The notes under the pieces: generated by a model
Told to the model about the DNA's origin: nothing
The model's database searches: none
What the model saw: the letters and a program-made list of their open reading frames with translations, nothing else
Position numbers and translations under genes: made by a program
Part shown: piece after piece, positions 17,517-25,605 of the stretch
Layout: each line of letters begins with the position of its first letter
Position numbering within the stretch: position 1 is the stretch's first letter
NCBI RefSeq assembly: GCF_002101705.1
Contig: NZ_LQPC01000051.1
Coordinates: 35,792 to 99,791, forward strand
Reading direction: 5' to 3'
Source: Mycolicibacterium iranicum
GTDB lineage: Bacteria; Actinomycetota; Actinomycetes; Mycobacteriales; Mycobacteriaceae
Length of the DNA stretch: 64,000 nt

Positions 17517-18977
17517 GTGAGGCCACGCCGCCTGCTTGTCAAGTACGCTGCCGGCCTCACGTTTGCCTACCTGCTGACCGTCGCCGAGGTCGTGGCAATC
17601 GTCGTCGCGCTGGCGGGCCGCGGCGTCGTCACGCTCGGCAACGTCGTCACCCTGTCGGTGGTCGGACTGATCGGCATCACGACGGTCACTCTCGGCGCGG
17701 TGCTGATACTGCGTCCGTCGTTGCGCTGGCTCAACGCGGGCCGGCGTCCCACTCCTGCCGAAATCCGGACGACGTCACGGATCACGCGACGCCAAGCCGC
17801 CATCACGCTTGCGCCGTGGCTCCTCACGGCGGCGGTCCTTGTTCCGCTGAATCTGCACGCCGAAGCCACGGTCTTCATCGTGCTGACGACAGCCCTGCTG
17901 TTCGGCGCCATCGCGACGGTGTCTACGGGATTCCTGTTCACGTTGCGGACGCTGCGGCCCGTGCTGGCTGCCGTACCTGCCGATGCCGAACGACCGCCCG
18001 CACCCGGGGTGCGGGCCCGACTGCTGATCATGTGGGTGATCTGCACGGCGCTGCCGGGATCCGCGATCGCGGTGCTCTTGGTGATGAGATACCGGGAATG
18101 GCTGCTCGACAGCTCGTCGCCCATCGAACTGGCGCTGCTCGTCCTGGCATTGGTGGCCGTCGTCCTGGGCTTGAGAGCGATGATCCTCGTGTCGATGTCC
18201 ATCTCCGATCCGGTCAACCAGGTCGTCGACGCGATGGCCGATGTCGAGAAGGGAAAGATCGACCGCACCATCGAGGTCTACGAATGGTCCGAGATCGGCC
18301 GGCTGCAAAGCGGTTTCAACCGCATGGTTGCCGGCTTGCGGGAACGGGACCGGGTGCGGGATCTGTTTGGACGCCACGTCGGCGAGGAGGTCGCCCGCCG
18401 GGCCGTCGACGAAACCTCCCGACAGGAAGCCACCGGTGACGAGCGCGAAGTGGCAGTACTGTTCATAGACCTGGTGGGCTCGACACAGTTGGCTGTCGAG
18501 CGAGAACCCCACGAAGTGGCCGAAATCCTCAACGATTTCTTCCGGATCGTCGTCGCGGCAGTCGACGATAAGCACGGCCTGGTCAACAAGTTCCAGGGCG
18601 ATGCCGCGCTGGCGGTTTTCGGTGCACCACTGCGGATCGCCGACCCGTACTCGGCGGCGATGGCTACAGCACGGGCGCTTGCTCTCGCATTACGAAGGCT
18701 GCCAGTCGACTTCGGCATCGGCGTGTCCGCGGGGCCGGTGTTCGCAGGCAATATCGGCGCAGAGAACCGCTACGAGTACACCGTCGTCGGCGATGCGGTC
18801 AACGAGGCTGCGCGACTCGCCGACCACGCCAAGCAGTTTCCGGGCCGGACCCTGTGCTCGGGCACGGCGCACGCGCAGGCGAGCGCCCCCGAACAAGCGT
18901 GCTGGACAGCCGACGGCCAGACGATCCTGAGGGGACGCTCTAAGGCCACCTGCATCTTCACGCCCTCGAAAGGTTAG
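17517..18977 (+). CDS. membrane-bound class III adenylate cyclase with HAMP domain
   Basis: 486 residues. About six hydrophobic helices fill residues 8-225, a HAMP segment follows (SISDPVNQVVDAMADVEKGKID...EIGRLQSGFNRM), then a class III cyclase domain from about 300. Catalytic residues are complete: metal Asp318 and Asp362, Lys358 for adenine, Asn429 and Arg433 for the transition state. The layout is that of the M. tuberculosis Rv1318c-Rv1320c/Rv3645 group. It is a paralogue of the cyclase at 58814. It stands alone between the two catabolic units. Confidence 0.92.
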   Translation: MRPRRLLVKYAAGLTFAYLLTVAEVVAIVVALAGRGVVTLGNVVTLSVVGLIGITTVTLGAVLILRPSLRWLNAGRRPTPAEIRTTSRITRRQAAITLAPWLLTAAVLVPLNLHAEATVFIVLTTALLFGAIATVSTGFLFTLRTLRPVLAAVPADAERPPAPGVRARLLIMWVICTALPGSAIAVLLVMRYREWLLDSSSPIELALLVLALVAVVLGLRAMILVSMSISDPVNQVVDAMADVEKGKIDRTIEVYEWSEIGRLQSGFNRMVAGLRERDRVRDLFGRHVGEEVARRAVDETSRQEATGDEREVAVLFIDLVGSTQLAVEREPHEVAEILNDFFRIVVAAVDDKHGLVNKFQGDAALAVFGAPLRIADPYSAAMATARALALALRRLPVDFGIGVSAGPVFAGNIGAENRYEYTVVGDAVNEAARLADHAKQFPGRTLCSGTAHAQASAPEQACWTADGQTILRGRSKATCIFTPSKG

Positions 18978-19070
18978 GCCGGCGCTGCGGGTGGAAATGC
19001 GCGCCTATGCGTTCCGCCGACGAGTGGCCGTTGCGACAGCTGGTGCCGGACAGTCAAGACTGAGCATCAG

Positions 19071-19484
19071 TCAGCCCGCGGTCACCGTCCGCACCATCAC
19101 GGTCGTAAAGCGTCTGCGACTGATCCGCCAGCCCGTGTCGGTGCGAACCAGCTCGTCGTCGTAGAACCCGGCAGCACTGACTCCAGAGGTGTTGTCCTGC
19201 GACATGATCAACGCGTCGACATACGCCTGCGCCGTCGCAGCGTCCCCGTCGACCGAGACAGCCTGATTGGTGATCCGGTGCAAGGTGTGCCCAGCCATCT
19301 CGTGCGCGGCGACCATGAACTCGACAACGGCGTCGACGCCACGCCAGTGGCCGATCTCGCCGTAGTCGAGCTCGCAGTCATCGGTGAACACCGTGCGGAA
19401 CAGCGGCCAGTCGCGACGGTCGATCCCCGTGGCGTACCGGATGAGGACATCCCTGATGTCCTGGCAGTCTTCTCGGTGACTCAT
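19071..19484 (-). CDS. NTF2-like (SnoaL) domain protein
   Basis: 137 residues with the cone-shaped NTF2 fold pattern: helix CQDIRDVLIRYATGIDRRDW, LFRTVFTDDCELDYG, then TLHRITNQAVSVDGDAATAQAYVDA and a GFYDDELVRTDTGWRISRRR ending. The conserved Tyr, Asp and Arg layout is shared with SnoaL-like dehydratases and isomerases of steroid and aromatic pathways. The ATG has GGAGAG upstream. It is last in the 24427-to-19071 leftward operon. The enzymatic role is unproven. Confidence 0.8.
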   Translation of the reverse strand: MSHREDCQDIRDVLIRYATGIDRRDWPLFRTVFTDDCELDYGEIGHWRGVDAVVEFMVAAHEMAGHTLHRITNQAVSVDGDAATAQAYVDALIMSQDNTSGVSAAGFYDDELVRTDTGWRISRRRFTTVMVRTVTAG

Positions 19485-19539
19485 CAGAACTCTCCGTTCG
19501 GCTCATCGGGTCAGCGCGTCACCACGGTTGCGACGCCCC

Positions 19540-19956
19540 TCAGCGGTCAGCAGGCGCGTAGCGCAGCATCGTGACGTCGTGGTCGGGATAGTCGAAGAAC
19601 ACCGGCTTGACCCTCATCCCGATCGCGACGGCCTCAGGTTCGACGTTCACGAGTTCGGTCGAGAAGCGCGGCCCCTCGTCCCATTCGACGATGGCGAGCA
19701 GTTGCGGCACCGCATCGGCGAAGTGCGGCCCGACGGGACGCCGAGCCACGGTGAACGAGTACAGGGTCCCCATTCCCGAGATCTCCCGCCACTCCAGGTC
19801 ATTCGCAAGCGTCCGCGGCGCGCGAACACGGGGATAGAACACATACGACTGCGAGGAGGGCGAGTACTGGATGACCACCCGATGCTCGGCAAGCCCATCC
19901 CAAAACGGCGCCGTGGTCGGTGTTTTCACGGGCATCGGCCGCTCAAGACCGGTCAC
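19540..19956 (-). CDS. DUF35 (OB-fold) protein without zinc-ribbon cysteines, partner of the Ltp2-like protein
   Basis: The GTG at 19954-19956 has GGAAGGAG upstream and gives 138 residues. The DUF35 pattern is present: an N-terminal helix TTAPFWDGLAEHR, a rubredoxin-like linker and an OB-fold (GTLYSFTVARRPVGPHF...PQLLAIVEWDEGPRFSTELV). There is not one cysteine; the C-x2-C pairs of ordinary DUF35 zinc ribbons are replaced by Tyr/Ser (IQYSPSSQSYVFYPR). In steroid degradation a DUF35 domain (of ChsH2) binds the Ltp2 aldolase; here the free-standing protein is encoded right after an Ltp2-like gene, with 2 bases between. Confidence 0.85.
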   Translation of the reverse strand: MTGLERPMPVKTPTTAPFWDGLAEHRVVIQYSPSSQSYVFYPRVRAPRTLANDLEWREISGMGTLYSFTVARRPVGPHFADAVPQLLAIVEWDEGPRFSTELVNVEPEAVAIGMRVKPVFFDYPDHDVTMLRYAPADR

Positions 19957-19958
19957 GG

Positions 19959-21167
19959 TCAGTCTCCTTCCAGAACGAGCGTGGTCTGCTCGGACAAAAT
20001 TCCACCATTGCCCGAGACGAAAGCCCGGTGACAATCGGCGACCTGGGCGGCGCCTGCGCGCCCCATGATCTGCCTGGCCGCATCGCAGACGTGGTGCATC
20101 CCACCGGCATTACCTGCCTGCCCGAACCCCAACTGCCCGCCGGCGGTGTTGAGCGGGAAGTCGCCGCGAAAGGTCAGATCGTGTTCGGTGACGAACTCCA
20201 TCCCTTTGCCCTTCTCACAGAAGCCGGCGTCTTCGAGGCTCAGCAGCACCGTGATCGTGTAGCAGTCGTAGATCGACACCATGTCCATCTGGTCGCGGGT
20301 AAGGCCGGACATCGAAAAAGCGGTATCGGCTGCGCGCACGATCGGCGTGTGCAACAGATCCTCGGCGTAGGTGGGCGTCTTGTAGGGCACCTGCTCGCCG
20401 AATCCCTTGATCCACACCGGCCTGTTCTTGGCTTTGGCGGCGACATCCGCGCCGGCAACCACGACCGCCGCGCCCCCGAGGCACGGCATCACGATCTCCA
20501 ACATGTGCAATGGGTCGGCGATGACCGGGCTGGCCAGCACGTCCTCGATGGTGAGAGGCTTGTCTTTCCAGATCGCCCCCTCGGTGTGGTTGGCGTTGAC
20601 ACGCTGATCCACCACAATCTTGGCCATCGCCCGCTCGTCGTAGCCGTAGACCGAGGCGTAGCGTTGAGCGACCTGGCCGTACGGTCCGTTCTGGCCGAGG
20701 TTCCCATACGGGATCTCGAATTCAGCTTGTGGAGAGCCGAATTGGTTGCTCGACGCGCCGAAGTAGACGGCGTCGATGAGTGGTTTGGGCTTCTTTTCCG
20801 ACGTCGGGGTGAGGTAGCGCGCCGGAATGGCACACAGCACCACGTCGCAGATGCCGAGCTCGATCGCGGCGGCCGCGCGCCACACCATGCCGACTGCGCT
20901 GGCACCTCCGAGATCAACGAGTTCAGCGAAACCGGCACGCACACCAAGGTATTCGGCGACCGTCGAGGGTACGAAGATCTCGGACTCGGCGAGGTGTGAG
21001 GTGACGATGCCGTCGACCAGCTCGCCGGAGAGCCCGGCGTCGTCGAGCGCCGCGGAACCGAGTTCGGCCCACTGCTCGAGCGTGAACGGCGCGATGCTTG
21101 CCTTATTCATCCGCTCCGGCGGCAGCTCCACGTAGCCGACGATGGCGGCCTCACCGCGCAAACCCAT
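19959..21167 (-). CDS. thiolase-fold Ltp2-like protein (probable retro-aldolase), not a true thiolase
   Basis: 402 residues of the SCP2-thiolase/lipid-transfer family. The nucleophilic Cys of thiolases falls at Gly88 (LVDLGGASAVG), as in the steroid aldolase Ltp2, and the GHP motif is replaced by GQAGNAGGMHH. The segment IYDCYTITVLLSLEDAGFCEKG matches the Ltp2 region carrying a catalytic Tyr. Ltp2 with a DUF35 partner cleaves a beta-hydroxyacyl-CoA side chain by retro-aldol reaction. A like role is inferred here. AGGAG precedes the ATG; it lies 12 bases after the fused ACAD gene. Confidence 0.87.
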   Translation of the reverse strand: MGLRGEAAIVGYVELPPERMNKASIAPFTLEQWAELGSAALDDAGLSGELVDGIVTSHLAESEIFVPSTVAEYLGVRAGFAELVDLGGASAVGMVWRAAAAIELGICDVVLCAIPARYLTPTSEKKPKPLIDAVYFGASSNQFGSPQAEFEIPYGNLGQNGPYGQVAQRYASVYGYDERAMAKIVVDQRVNANHTEGAIWKDKPLTIEDVLASPVIADPLHMLEIVMPCLGGAAVVVAGADVAAKAKNRPVWIKGFGEQVPYKTPTYAEDLLHTPIVRAADTAFSMSGLTRDQMDMVSIYDCYTITVLLSLEDAGFCEKGKGMEFVTEHDLTFRGDFPLNTAGGQLGFGQAGNAGGMHHVCDAARQIMGRAGAAQVADCHRAFVSGNGGILSEQTTLVLEGD

Positions 21168-21179
21168 GTGCTGCTCCTG

Positions 21180-23417
21180 TCACTTGCGGGGCAAACCGAG
21201 AATCATCTGGGCGATGATATTGAGCTGAATCTCTTTGGTACCGCCGCCGATCAGTTCGGCGGGCAGGTGGAAATATGGCTCGACGATCGGCGGGTCGGAG
21301 TCCTCGACGAGTGCGGACGGCGCGGCGAGCTCCAACGTGGCTTTGAAGGTGCGACGCAGCATCACGTTCATCGCCACCTTCGCGATGCTCGATGCGGGGC
21401 CGGCCGCCTGCCCGTCGAGGAGCCGCATGACCTCGCGCACGGCCAGCACTTTGATCGCGTTGGCGTAGGCGTCGGCCTCACCGAGAGCTGCCAGCACCCT
21501 GGCCCTGTCGGGCCGATCCTCCTCGGCGAGCCTGCGCAGAATGCTCGCCCGGTCGAAGTTGACGTAGCCGCTGATCGCGACCCGCTCTTGGGCCATCGTC
21601 GCGATCGCGAGATTCCAGCCGTCGGTCGGACCGCCGAGCAGTAGCTCGTCGGGGACGAAGACATCGGACAGGAACACCTCGTTGAAGTGGGCTTCGCCGG
21701 TGGCTTGGCGGATCGGCTGCAGTTCGATTCCTTCGGACCGCATGTCCACGATGAAGTACCCGATGCCGCGGTGCTTGGCGGCGTCCGGATCGGTGCGGGC
21801 CAACAGTGCGCCGTAGTCCGCGGTGTGTGCCGACGATGTCCAGATCTTGTGACCGTTGATCCGCCAGCCGCCGTCCACCTTCGTGGCGCGTGTCGCAAGG
21901 GAGGCGAGGTCGGAACCAGCGCCCGGCTCGCTGAACAATTGACACCAACCGAGTTCACCGCGTTGCGTCGCCGGAATGAACCGCTCCTGAAGGTGTTCGG
22001 GCGCCGAGCTGATGAGCGATGGCAGAATCCACTCGGAAATCCCCAGCGACGGTCGGACGAGTTCGGGTCGCTTCGCGAACTCCTCGTCGATGATCAGCTG
22101 TTGTAGCTGGGTCGCCGCGACTCCCCAGGGTCTTGGCCAGTGCGGCGCGATCAGACCGGCGTCGGCGATCAGGGTGCGCTGCGGTCCAGTGGCGAGGTTC
22201 GGATAATCGCCCTGCCTACCCGGCCGATCGTTGCGCAGCGTGAGCGCTTCATCGAGCACAGCCGCCACATCGCGGCGGAAATCCGCATCGACATCACCGA
22301 GTTTCACCGAGACATCGCGGCTGCGGGTCCGGGTCAGGTCGCCGAGCTGCTCGGCGAAACGTCCTGCGGGCCCGATCGATGCGGCCAGGCTTGTCGCCTT
22401 GCGCCAGTAGAGGTGAAGGTCGTGTTCCCACGTGTAGCCGATCGCCCCGAACATCGTGAGGGTGTCGAGGACCAGGTCGGGTGCGGGCGCGATGGCCATC
22501 AGCGCGGCACCGGACGTGGCGATCCGATACTGCGCCGGATCCTCCGACAGGGACCGCACCGCGTCCCACGCCGCTGAGACCGCGAGTTCGCTGCTGACCA
22601 GCAGCATGGCGGCCTGGTGCTGCAGGGCCTGGAAGGTGCCGATCGGTTTACCGAATTGTTCGCGGGTGCGCAGATGCTCGGTGACAGCCTGTACGCACCA
22701 CCGGACGGTGCCCGCGGCAGCAGTGGCCGTCAGTGCCAGTGTCACGCTGCGCGCATGATCATCGTCGATACCCTGCAGCACAGCGTCGGTGGGACAGGTG
22801 TAACCGTCGAGGCGCACGACGCCGATGTCAACAGTCTTGTCGGTGCCGTTGCGGACTTCGACACCGAGGCCCCTGTGCGCGAGGCCACTGTGCGCGGTAT
22901 CCAGAACCAGCCACACGGTGTCGTCGTCTGCATGGGCCGCAGCGAGAATCAGCTGCGCCGAGCACGCGGCCAGTGTCGGTCCGCAGGAGCCGGTGACCGA
23001 CCAGCCCTGCGCCGTCGGCGTTGCGCGGAAGTTGTTGTCCTCAGGCAAGATAACCGTGGCCGGTGCCCCACCGGCCAGCCGTCGGAGGATCTCCCCACGC
23101 GCTGGCGTGTCGTCGGCGAGTCCGGCTATCGCGCTCGCCGTCACGCTCTGCAGTACCGGCCCGGGCAACATGGCGAGTGCCGCAGCCTCCAGTACGCACG
23201 CGGTGTCGACGAGAGTGCCGCCCTGGCCCCCGAACTCCTCGTCGAGGTGCACTGCGTGAAAACCGTTGGCCACAAAGTCGTCCCACCAATGGGGTAACTC
23301 ACCGGCGGCCGCTGCGTCGAACGACTGGCGGGTCTTGTCGATCGGAGCATGCCGCGCGGCGAACTGTGCGACGGCGTCGGCCAACTGGAGCTGCTCGGGC
23401 ATCAATCCGATCGTCAT
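21180..23417 (-). CDS. fused double acyl-CoA dehydrogenase (FadE34-like)
   Basis: 745 residues made of two ACAD units joined near residue 355. The N-terminal unit has a degenerate FAD region but a normal helical end (LRTREQFGKPIGTFQALQHQ, FGAIGYTWEHDLHLYWRK). The C-terminal unit has CQLFSEPGAGSDLASLATR, an isovaleryl-type Glu in AQERVAIS and a Gly at the MCAD Glu position (GGGTKEIQ). FadE34/ChsE3 of M. tuberculosis is a fused ACAD of this type acting on steroid side chains. This is the one-gene counterpart of the split pair at 6799-8689. Coupled by ATGA to the upstream SDR. Confidence 0.92.
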   Translation of the reverse strand: MTIGLMPEQLQLADAVAQFAARHAPIDKTRQSFDAAAAGELPHWWDDFVANGFHAVHLDEEFGGQGGTLVDTACVLEAAALAMLPGPVLQSVTASAIAGLADDTPARGEILRRLAGGAPATVILPEDNNFRATPTAQGWSVTGSCGPTLAACSAQLILAAAHADDDTVWLVLDTAHSGLAHRGLGVEVRNGTDKTVDIGVVRLDGYTCPTDAVLQGIDDDHARSVTLALTATAAAGTVRWCVQAVTEHLRTREQFGKPIGTFQALQHQAAMLLVSSELAVSAAWDAVRSLSEDPAQYRIATSGAALMAIAPAPDLVLDTLTMFGAIGYTWEHDLHLYWRKATSLAASIGPAGRFAEQLGDLTRTRSRDVSVKLGDVDADFRRDVAAVLDEALTLRNDRPGRQGDYPNLATGPQRTLIADAGLIAPHWPRPWGVAATQLQQLIIDEEFAKRPELVRPSLGISEWILPSLISSAPEHLQERFIPATQRGELGWCQLFSEPGAGSDLASLATRATKVDGGWRINGHKIWTSSAHTADYGALLARTDPDAAKHRGIGYFIVDMRSEGIELQPIRQATGEAHFNEVFLSDVFVPDELLLGGPTDGWNLAIATMAQERVAISGYVNFDRASILRRLAEEDRPDRARVLAALGEADAYANAIKVLAVREVMRLLDGQAAGPASSIAKVAMNVMLRRTFKATLELAAPSALVEDSDPPIVEPYFHLPAELIGGGTKEIQLNIIAQMILGLPRK

Positions 23418-24427
23418 CGCACTCCCTCCGCGGCGGGATACCGCCGGGCGCTGAAGAAATGGGCGGCGGCCACGATCGCCTCCGATGTCGGTTGGGGGTG
23501 CCAGCCGAGTTCGCGTTCGGCCTTGGAGTGGTCCAGGGGCGTCATGATGTGCATGAGGCGGATGTTCAACGGCGTCAGCATCGTGTCCTTGTTCCTGATC
23601 CGCGCGACGGCAGCGCTGACGTGGCCGGCGGCCGACATCACGCGGATGGGGATCGCGTACCTCGGCGGAGCGACTCCGACTGCCTCACAGCCGATTCGAT
23701 GTATCTCGCGGGTGCTCATGAAACGTTCGGAGACGATGTACCGCTCGCCCACCCGGCCACGTTCACCGGCGAGAATCATGGCGCGAGCGGCGTCCTCGAT
23801 ACCGACGACCTCCGCCTCGTATCCGTCAATGTAGAACGGAAGCTTGCCGAGGACCGCGGCGGCGAGCATGCCCCCGTGCGGGGTGGGCAGGAAATCGCCG
23901 GGTCCGTAGGTGTTCGCCACGCACATCGCCACACCGGGCAGCGCCTTCTCTGTGCAGTAGCGCATGACGAGTTGTTCGGCGGCCACCCTCGATCGAACGT
24001 AGTCCCCTCCGGCGTCGAGCCAGTTGTGCGGGGTCGTCTCGTCGGCGAGGCCGCCGTCGGCGCGACCGATCGTGCCGATGGAACTGGTGAAGACGAATCG
24101 GTAGAGGTCGGCGTCGGCAGCGACATCGAGGACGCTGCGTAGGCCGTCGACGTTGGTCCGCCATATCGGCGCGGGGTCCCGCAGCCAGGAGCGCGCGTCG
24201 ACGACGCAGTAGTACACGATGTCGCATCCGGTCATGGCGGCGCGCACGGCGTCGGTGTCGAAAACGTCGCCGTAGCGAATATCCACGGGCAGCCCGTCGA
24301 TTCCCCGCGTCGAGCTCGTAGCGCGGATGAGCACGCGAACGTCGGTTTCGCCGCCGGCGACCAGTTGCTTGACAACGTGGGAGCCGAGGAAACCGCTGGC
24401 GCCGATCACCAGCTTCGTTCCCGCCAT
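23414..24427 (-). CDS. extended SDR (NAD-dependent epimerase / 3-beta-HSD-like) with an atypical YxxxR motif
   Basis: The ATG at 24425-24427 is preceded by GGAGG; 337 residues. The N-terminal GASGFLG at 9-15 binds NAD(P), FTSSIGT carries the Ser, and Tyr143-Val-Arg-Ser-Arg147 sits where YxxxK is expected, so the catalytic Lys is Arg. The rest fits extended SDRs that act on 3-beta-hydroxysteroids or sugar nucleotides. It is first in the leftward operon and divergent from the TetR gene. Oxidation or reduction of a steroid-like hydroxyl is inferred from neighbours. Confidence 0.87.
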   Translation of the reverse strand: MAGTKLVIGASGFLGSHVVKQLVAGGETDVRVLIRATSSTRGIDGLPVDIRYGDVFDTDAVRAAMTGCDIVYYCVVDARSWLRDPAPIWRTNVDGLRSVLDVAADADLYRFVFTSSIGTIGRADGGLADETTPHNWLDAGGDYVRSRVAAEQLVMRYCTEKALPGVAMCVANTYGPGDFLPTPHGGMLAAAVLGKLPFYIDGYEAEVVGIEDAARAMILAGERGRVGERYIVSERFMSTREIHRIGCEAVGVAPPRYAIPIRVMSAAGHVSAAVARIRNKDTMLTPLNIRLMHIMTPLDHSKAERELGWHPQPTSEAIVAAAHFFSARRYPAAEGVR

Positions 24428-24459
24428 CGAAAGACCTCCAGCCCCACCTCCGCGACATA

Positions 24460-24478
24460 ACGAGACGCAACGTCTCGT
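24460..24478. promoter_or_regulatory. palindromic operator between the extended SDR and TetR genes
   Basis: ACGAGACGCAACGTCTCGT is a perfect 8+3+8 inverted repeat in the 106-base divergent gap. It differs from the GAGAAT operator of the first locus. By position it should be bound by the TetR protein encoded at 24534 and control both directions. Confidence 0.7.
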
Positions 24479-24533
24479 CTTGTGGCACACTACGGGCGAT
24501 GCCCCAGCGTGTAAAGCCGGACGGGAACCCCTG

Positions 24534-25121
24534 ATGGCCACCGAGACCGCTGCGCCACGGCGGCGCAGCGAGCGATCACGGATGGCCATCGTCGGCGCGA
24601 CCCGAAAGCTTCTGATGGAGCGCGGTTTCGACAAACTCACCATCGAGGCCGTTGCCGCGCGAGCAGGTGTCGGGAAACAAACGATCTACCGCTGGTGGCC
24701 CAGCAGACACGCACTGGTCGCCGACGTCATCCTCGAAGATGCCGACAGAATCCTGCGGCCCGTCGCTTCCACCGACGACGTCACCGCCGATGTGTGCGCC
24801 TGGGCCATCACCCTGGCCACCGCACTGACGACGTCGCGGGGCAACGCGATGCTGCGCATCCTGACGATTGCGGGAATGGAGCACCCCGATACCGCGGCGC
24901 GGCTGCAAGCGGGCTTCAGCACGCCACTGCACGACACCGTGCGAAACCGCTTGGCAGCAGCAGGATTCGATGACGCGGCGGCTCGCGATGCCGCCGACGC
25001 GATCGTCGGCGGCATCGTCTACGCCGTCCTCACCGAAGGCCGCACCTTCGCGCCGCACCGGGCCGAGTCCATCACCCGTACCGTCATCTCAGGCATCTCT
25101 GGCATCCAGATCCGGGACTGA
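24534..25121 (+). CDS. TetR-family transcriptional regulator
   Basis: 195 residues from the ATG at 24534. Helix-turn-helix at about 20-62: GATRKLLMERGFDKLTIEAVAARAGVGKQTIYRWWPSRHAL, the KQTIYRWW variant common in actinobacterial TetR proteins with a TetR_C_11-like C-terminal domain. It is divergent from the SDR/ACAD/Ltp2 operon around a perfect palindrome and upstream of SRPBCC and sulfatase genes, so it probably represses both arms. Ligand unknown. Confidence 0.9.
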   Translation: MATETAAPRRRSERSRMAIVGATRKLLMERGFDKLTIEAVAARAGVGKQTIYRWWPSRHALVADVILEDADRILRPVASTDDVTADVCAWAITLATALTTSRGNAMLRILTIAGMEHPDTAARLQAGFSTPLHDTVRNRLAAAGFDDAAARDAADAIVGGIVYAVLTEGRTFAPHRAESITRTVISGISGIQIRD

Positions 25122-25164
25122 TCATGATCTGGCGGTCTTCCCCGCGACCGAGTTGGATGGGGTC

Positions 25165-25605
25165 ATGACCGACGTCAGCCGATCACGCGAGTTGGCTGCG
25201 GAGCCTTCCGCTGTCTGGGCGATCCTCGCCGATTTCGGCTCCCTGAGCGCATGGGCCGACGGTGTAGACCATTCCTGTCTGCTCAACGACGAACCCCGCG
25301 AGATCGGGCTGACCCGACGGGTGCAATCCGGTCGCGACACCTTCGTCGAGACGATCACCGTGTTCGACCCTCCTCACCTCCTCGCCTACGACATTCACGG
25401 CGTGCCGCGGCGCTTCACGGTGTCGAACCGGTGGGATCTGCGCCCGCACGGCGGCCGTGGGACTACGGTGACGTTGACCAGCACGGTCGCCATGAAAGCA
25501 GGCATCCTGCGGCCGGTCGGCGAATGCGTCTTCGCAGAGATGATGGCGCGCCGCTCGGAAACACTGCTGAGTTCATTGGCCCGAGCCCTCGGAGGCACAT
25601 CATGA
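25165..25605 (+). CDS. SRPBCC (START-like) domain protein
   Basis: The ATG at 25165 follows GGATGGGG; 146 residues. The opening DVSRSRELAAEPSAVWAILADFGSLSAWADGVDH and the ending TVTLTSTVAMKAGILRPVGECVFAEMMARRSETLLSSL are typical of polyketide-cyclase/ligand-binding SRPBCC proteins with a hydrophobic cavity. It is coupled by ATGA to the sulfatase gene. It may bind or shuttle the hydrophobic substrate of this unit; no catalytic residues are evident. Confidence 0.85.
   Translation: MTDVSRSRELAAEPSAVWAILADFGSLSAWADGVDHSCLLNDEPREIGLTRRVQSGRDTFVETITVFDPPHLLAYDIHGVPRRFTVSNRWDLRPHGGRGTTVTLTSTVAMKAGILRPVGECVFAEMMARRSETLLSSLARALGGTS

Noticed and set aside
19959..21167. Annotation as acetyl-CoA acetyltransferase
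   Set aside because: The nucleophilic Cys position is Gly and the GHP motif is missing.
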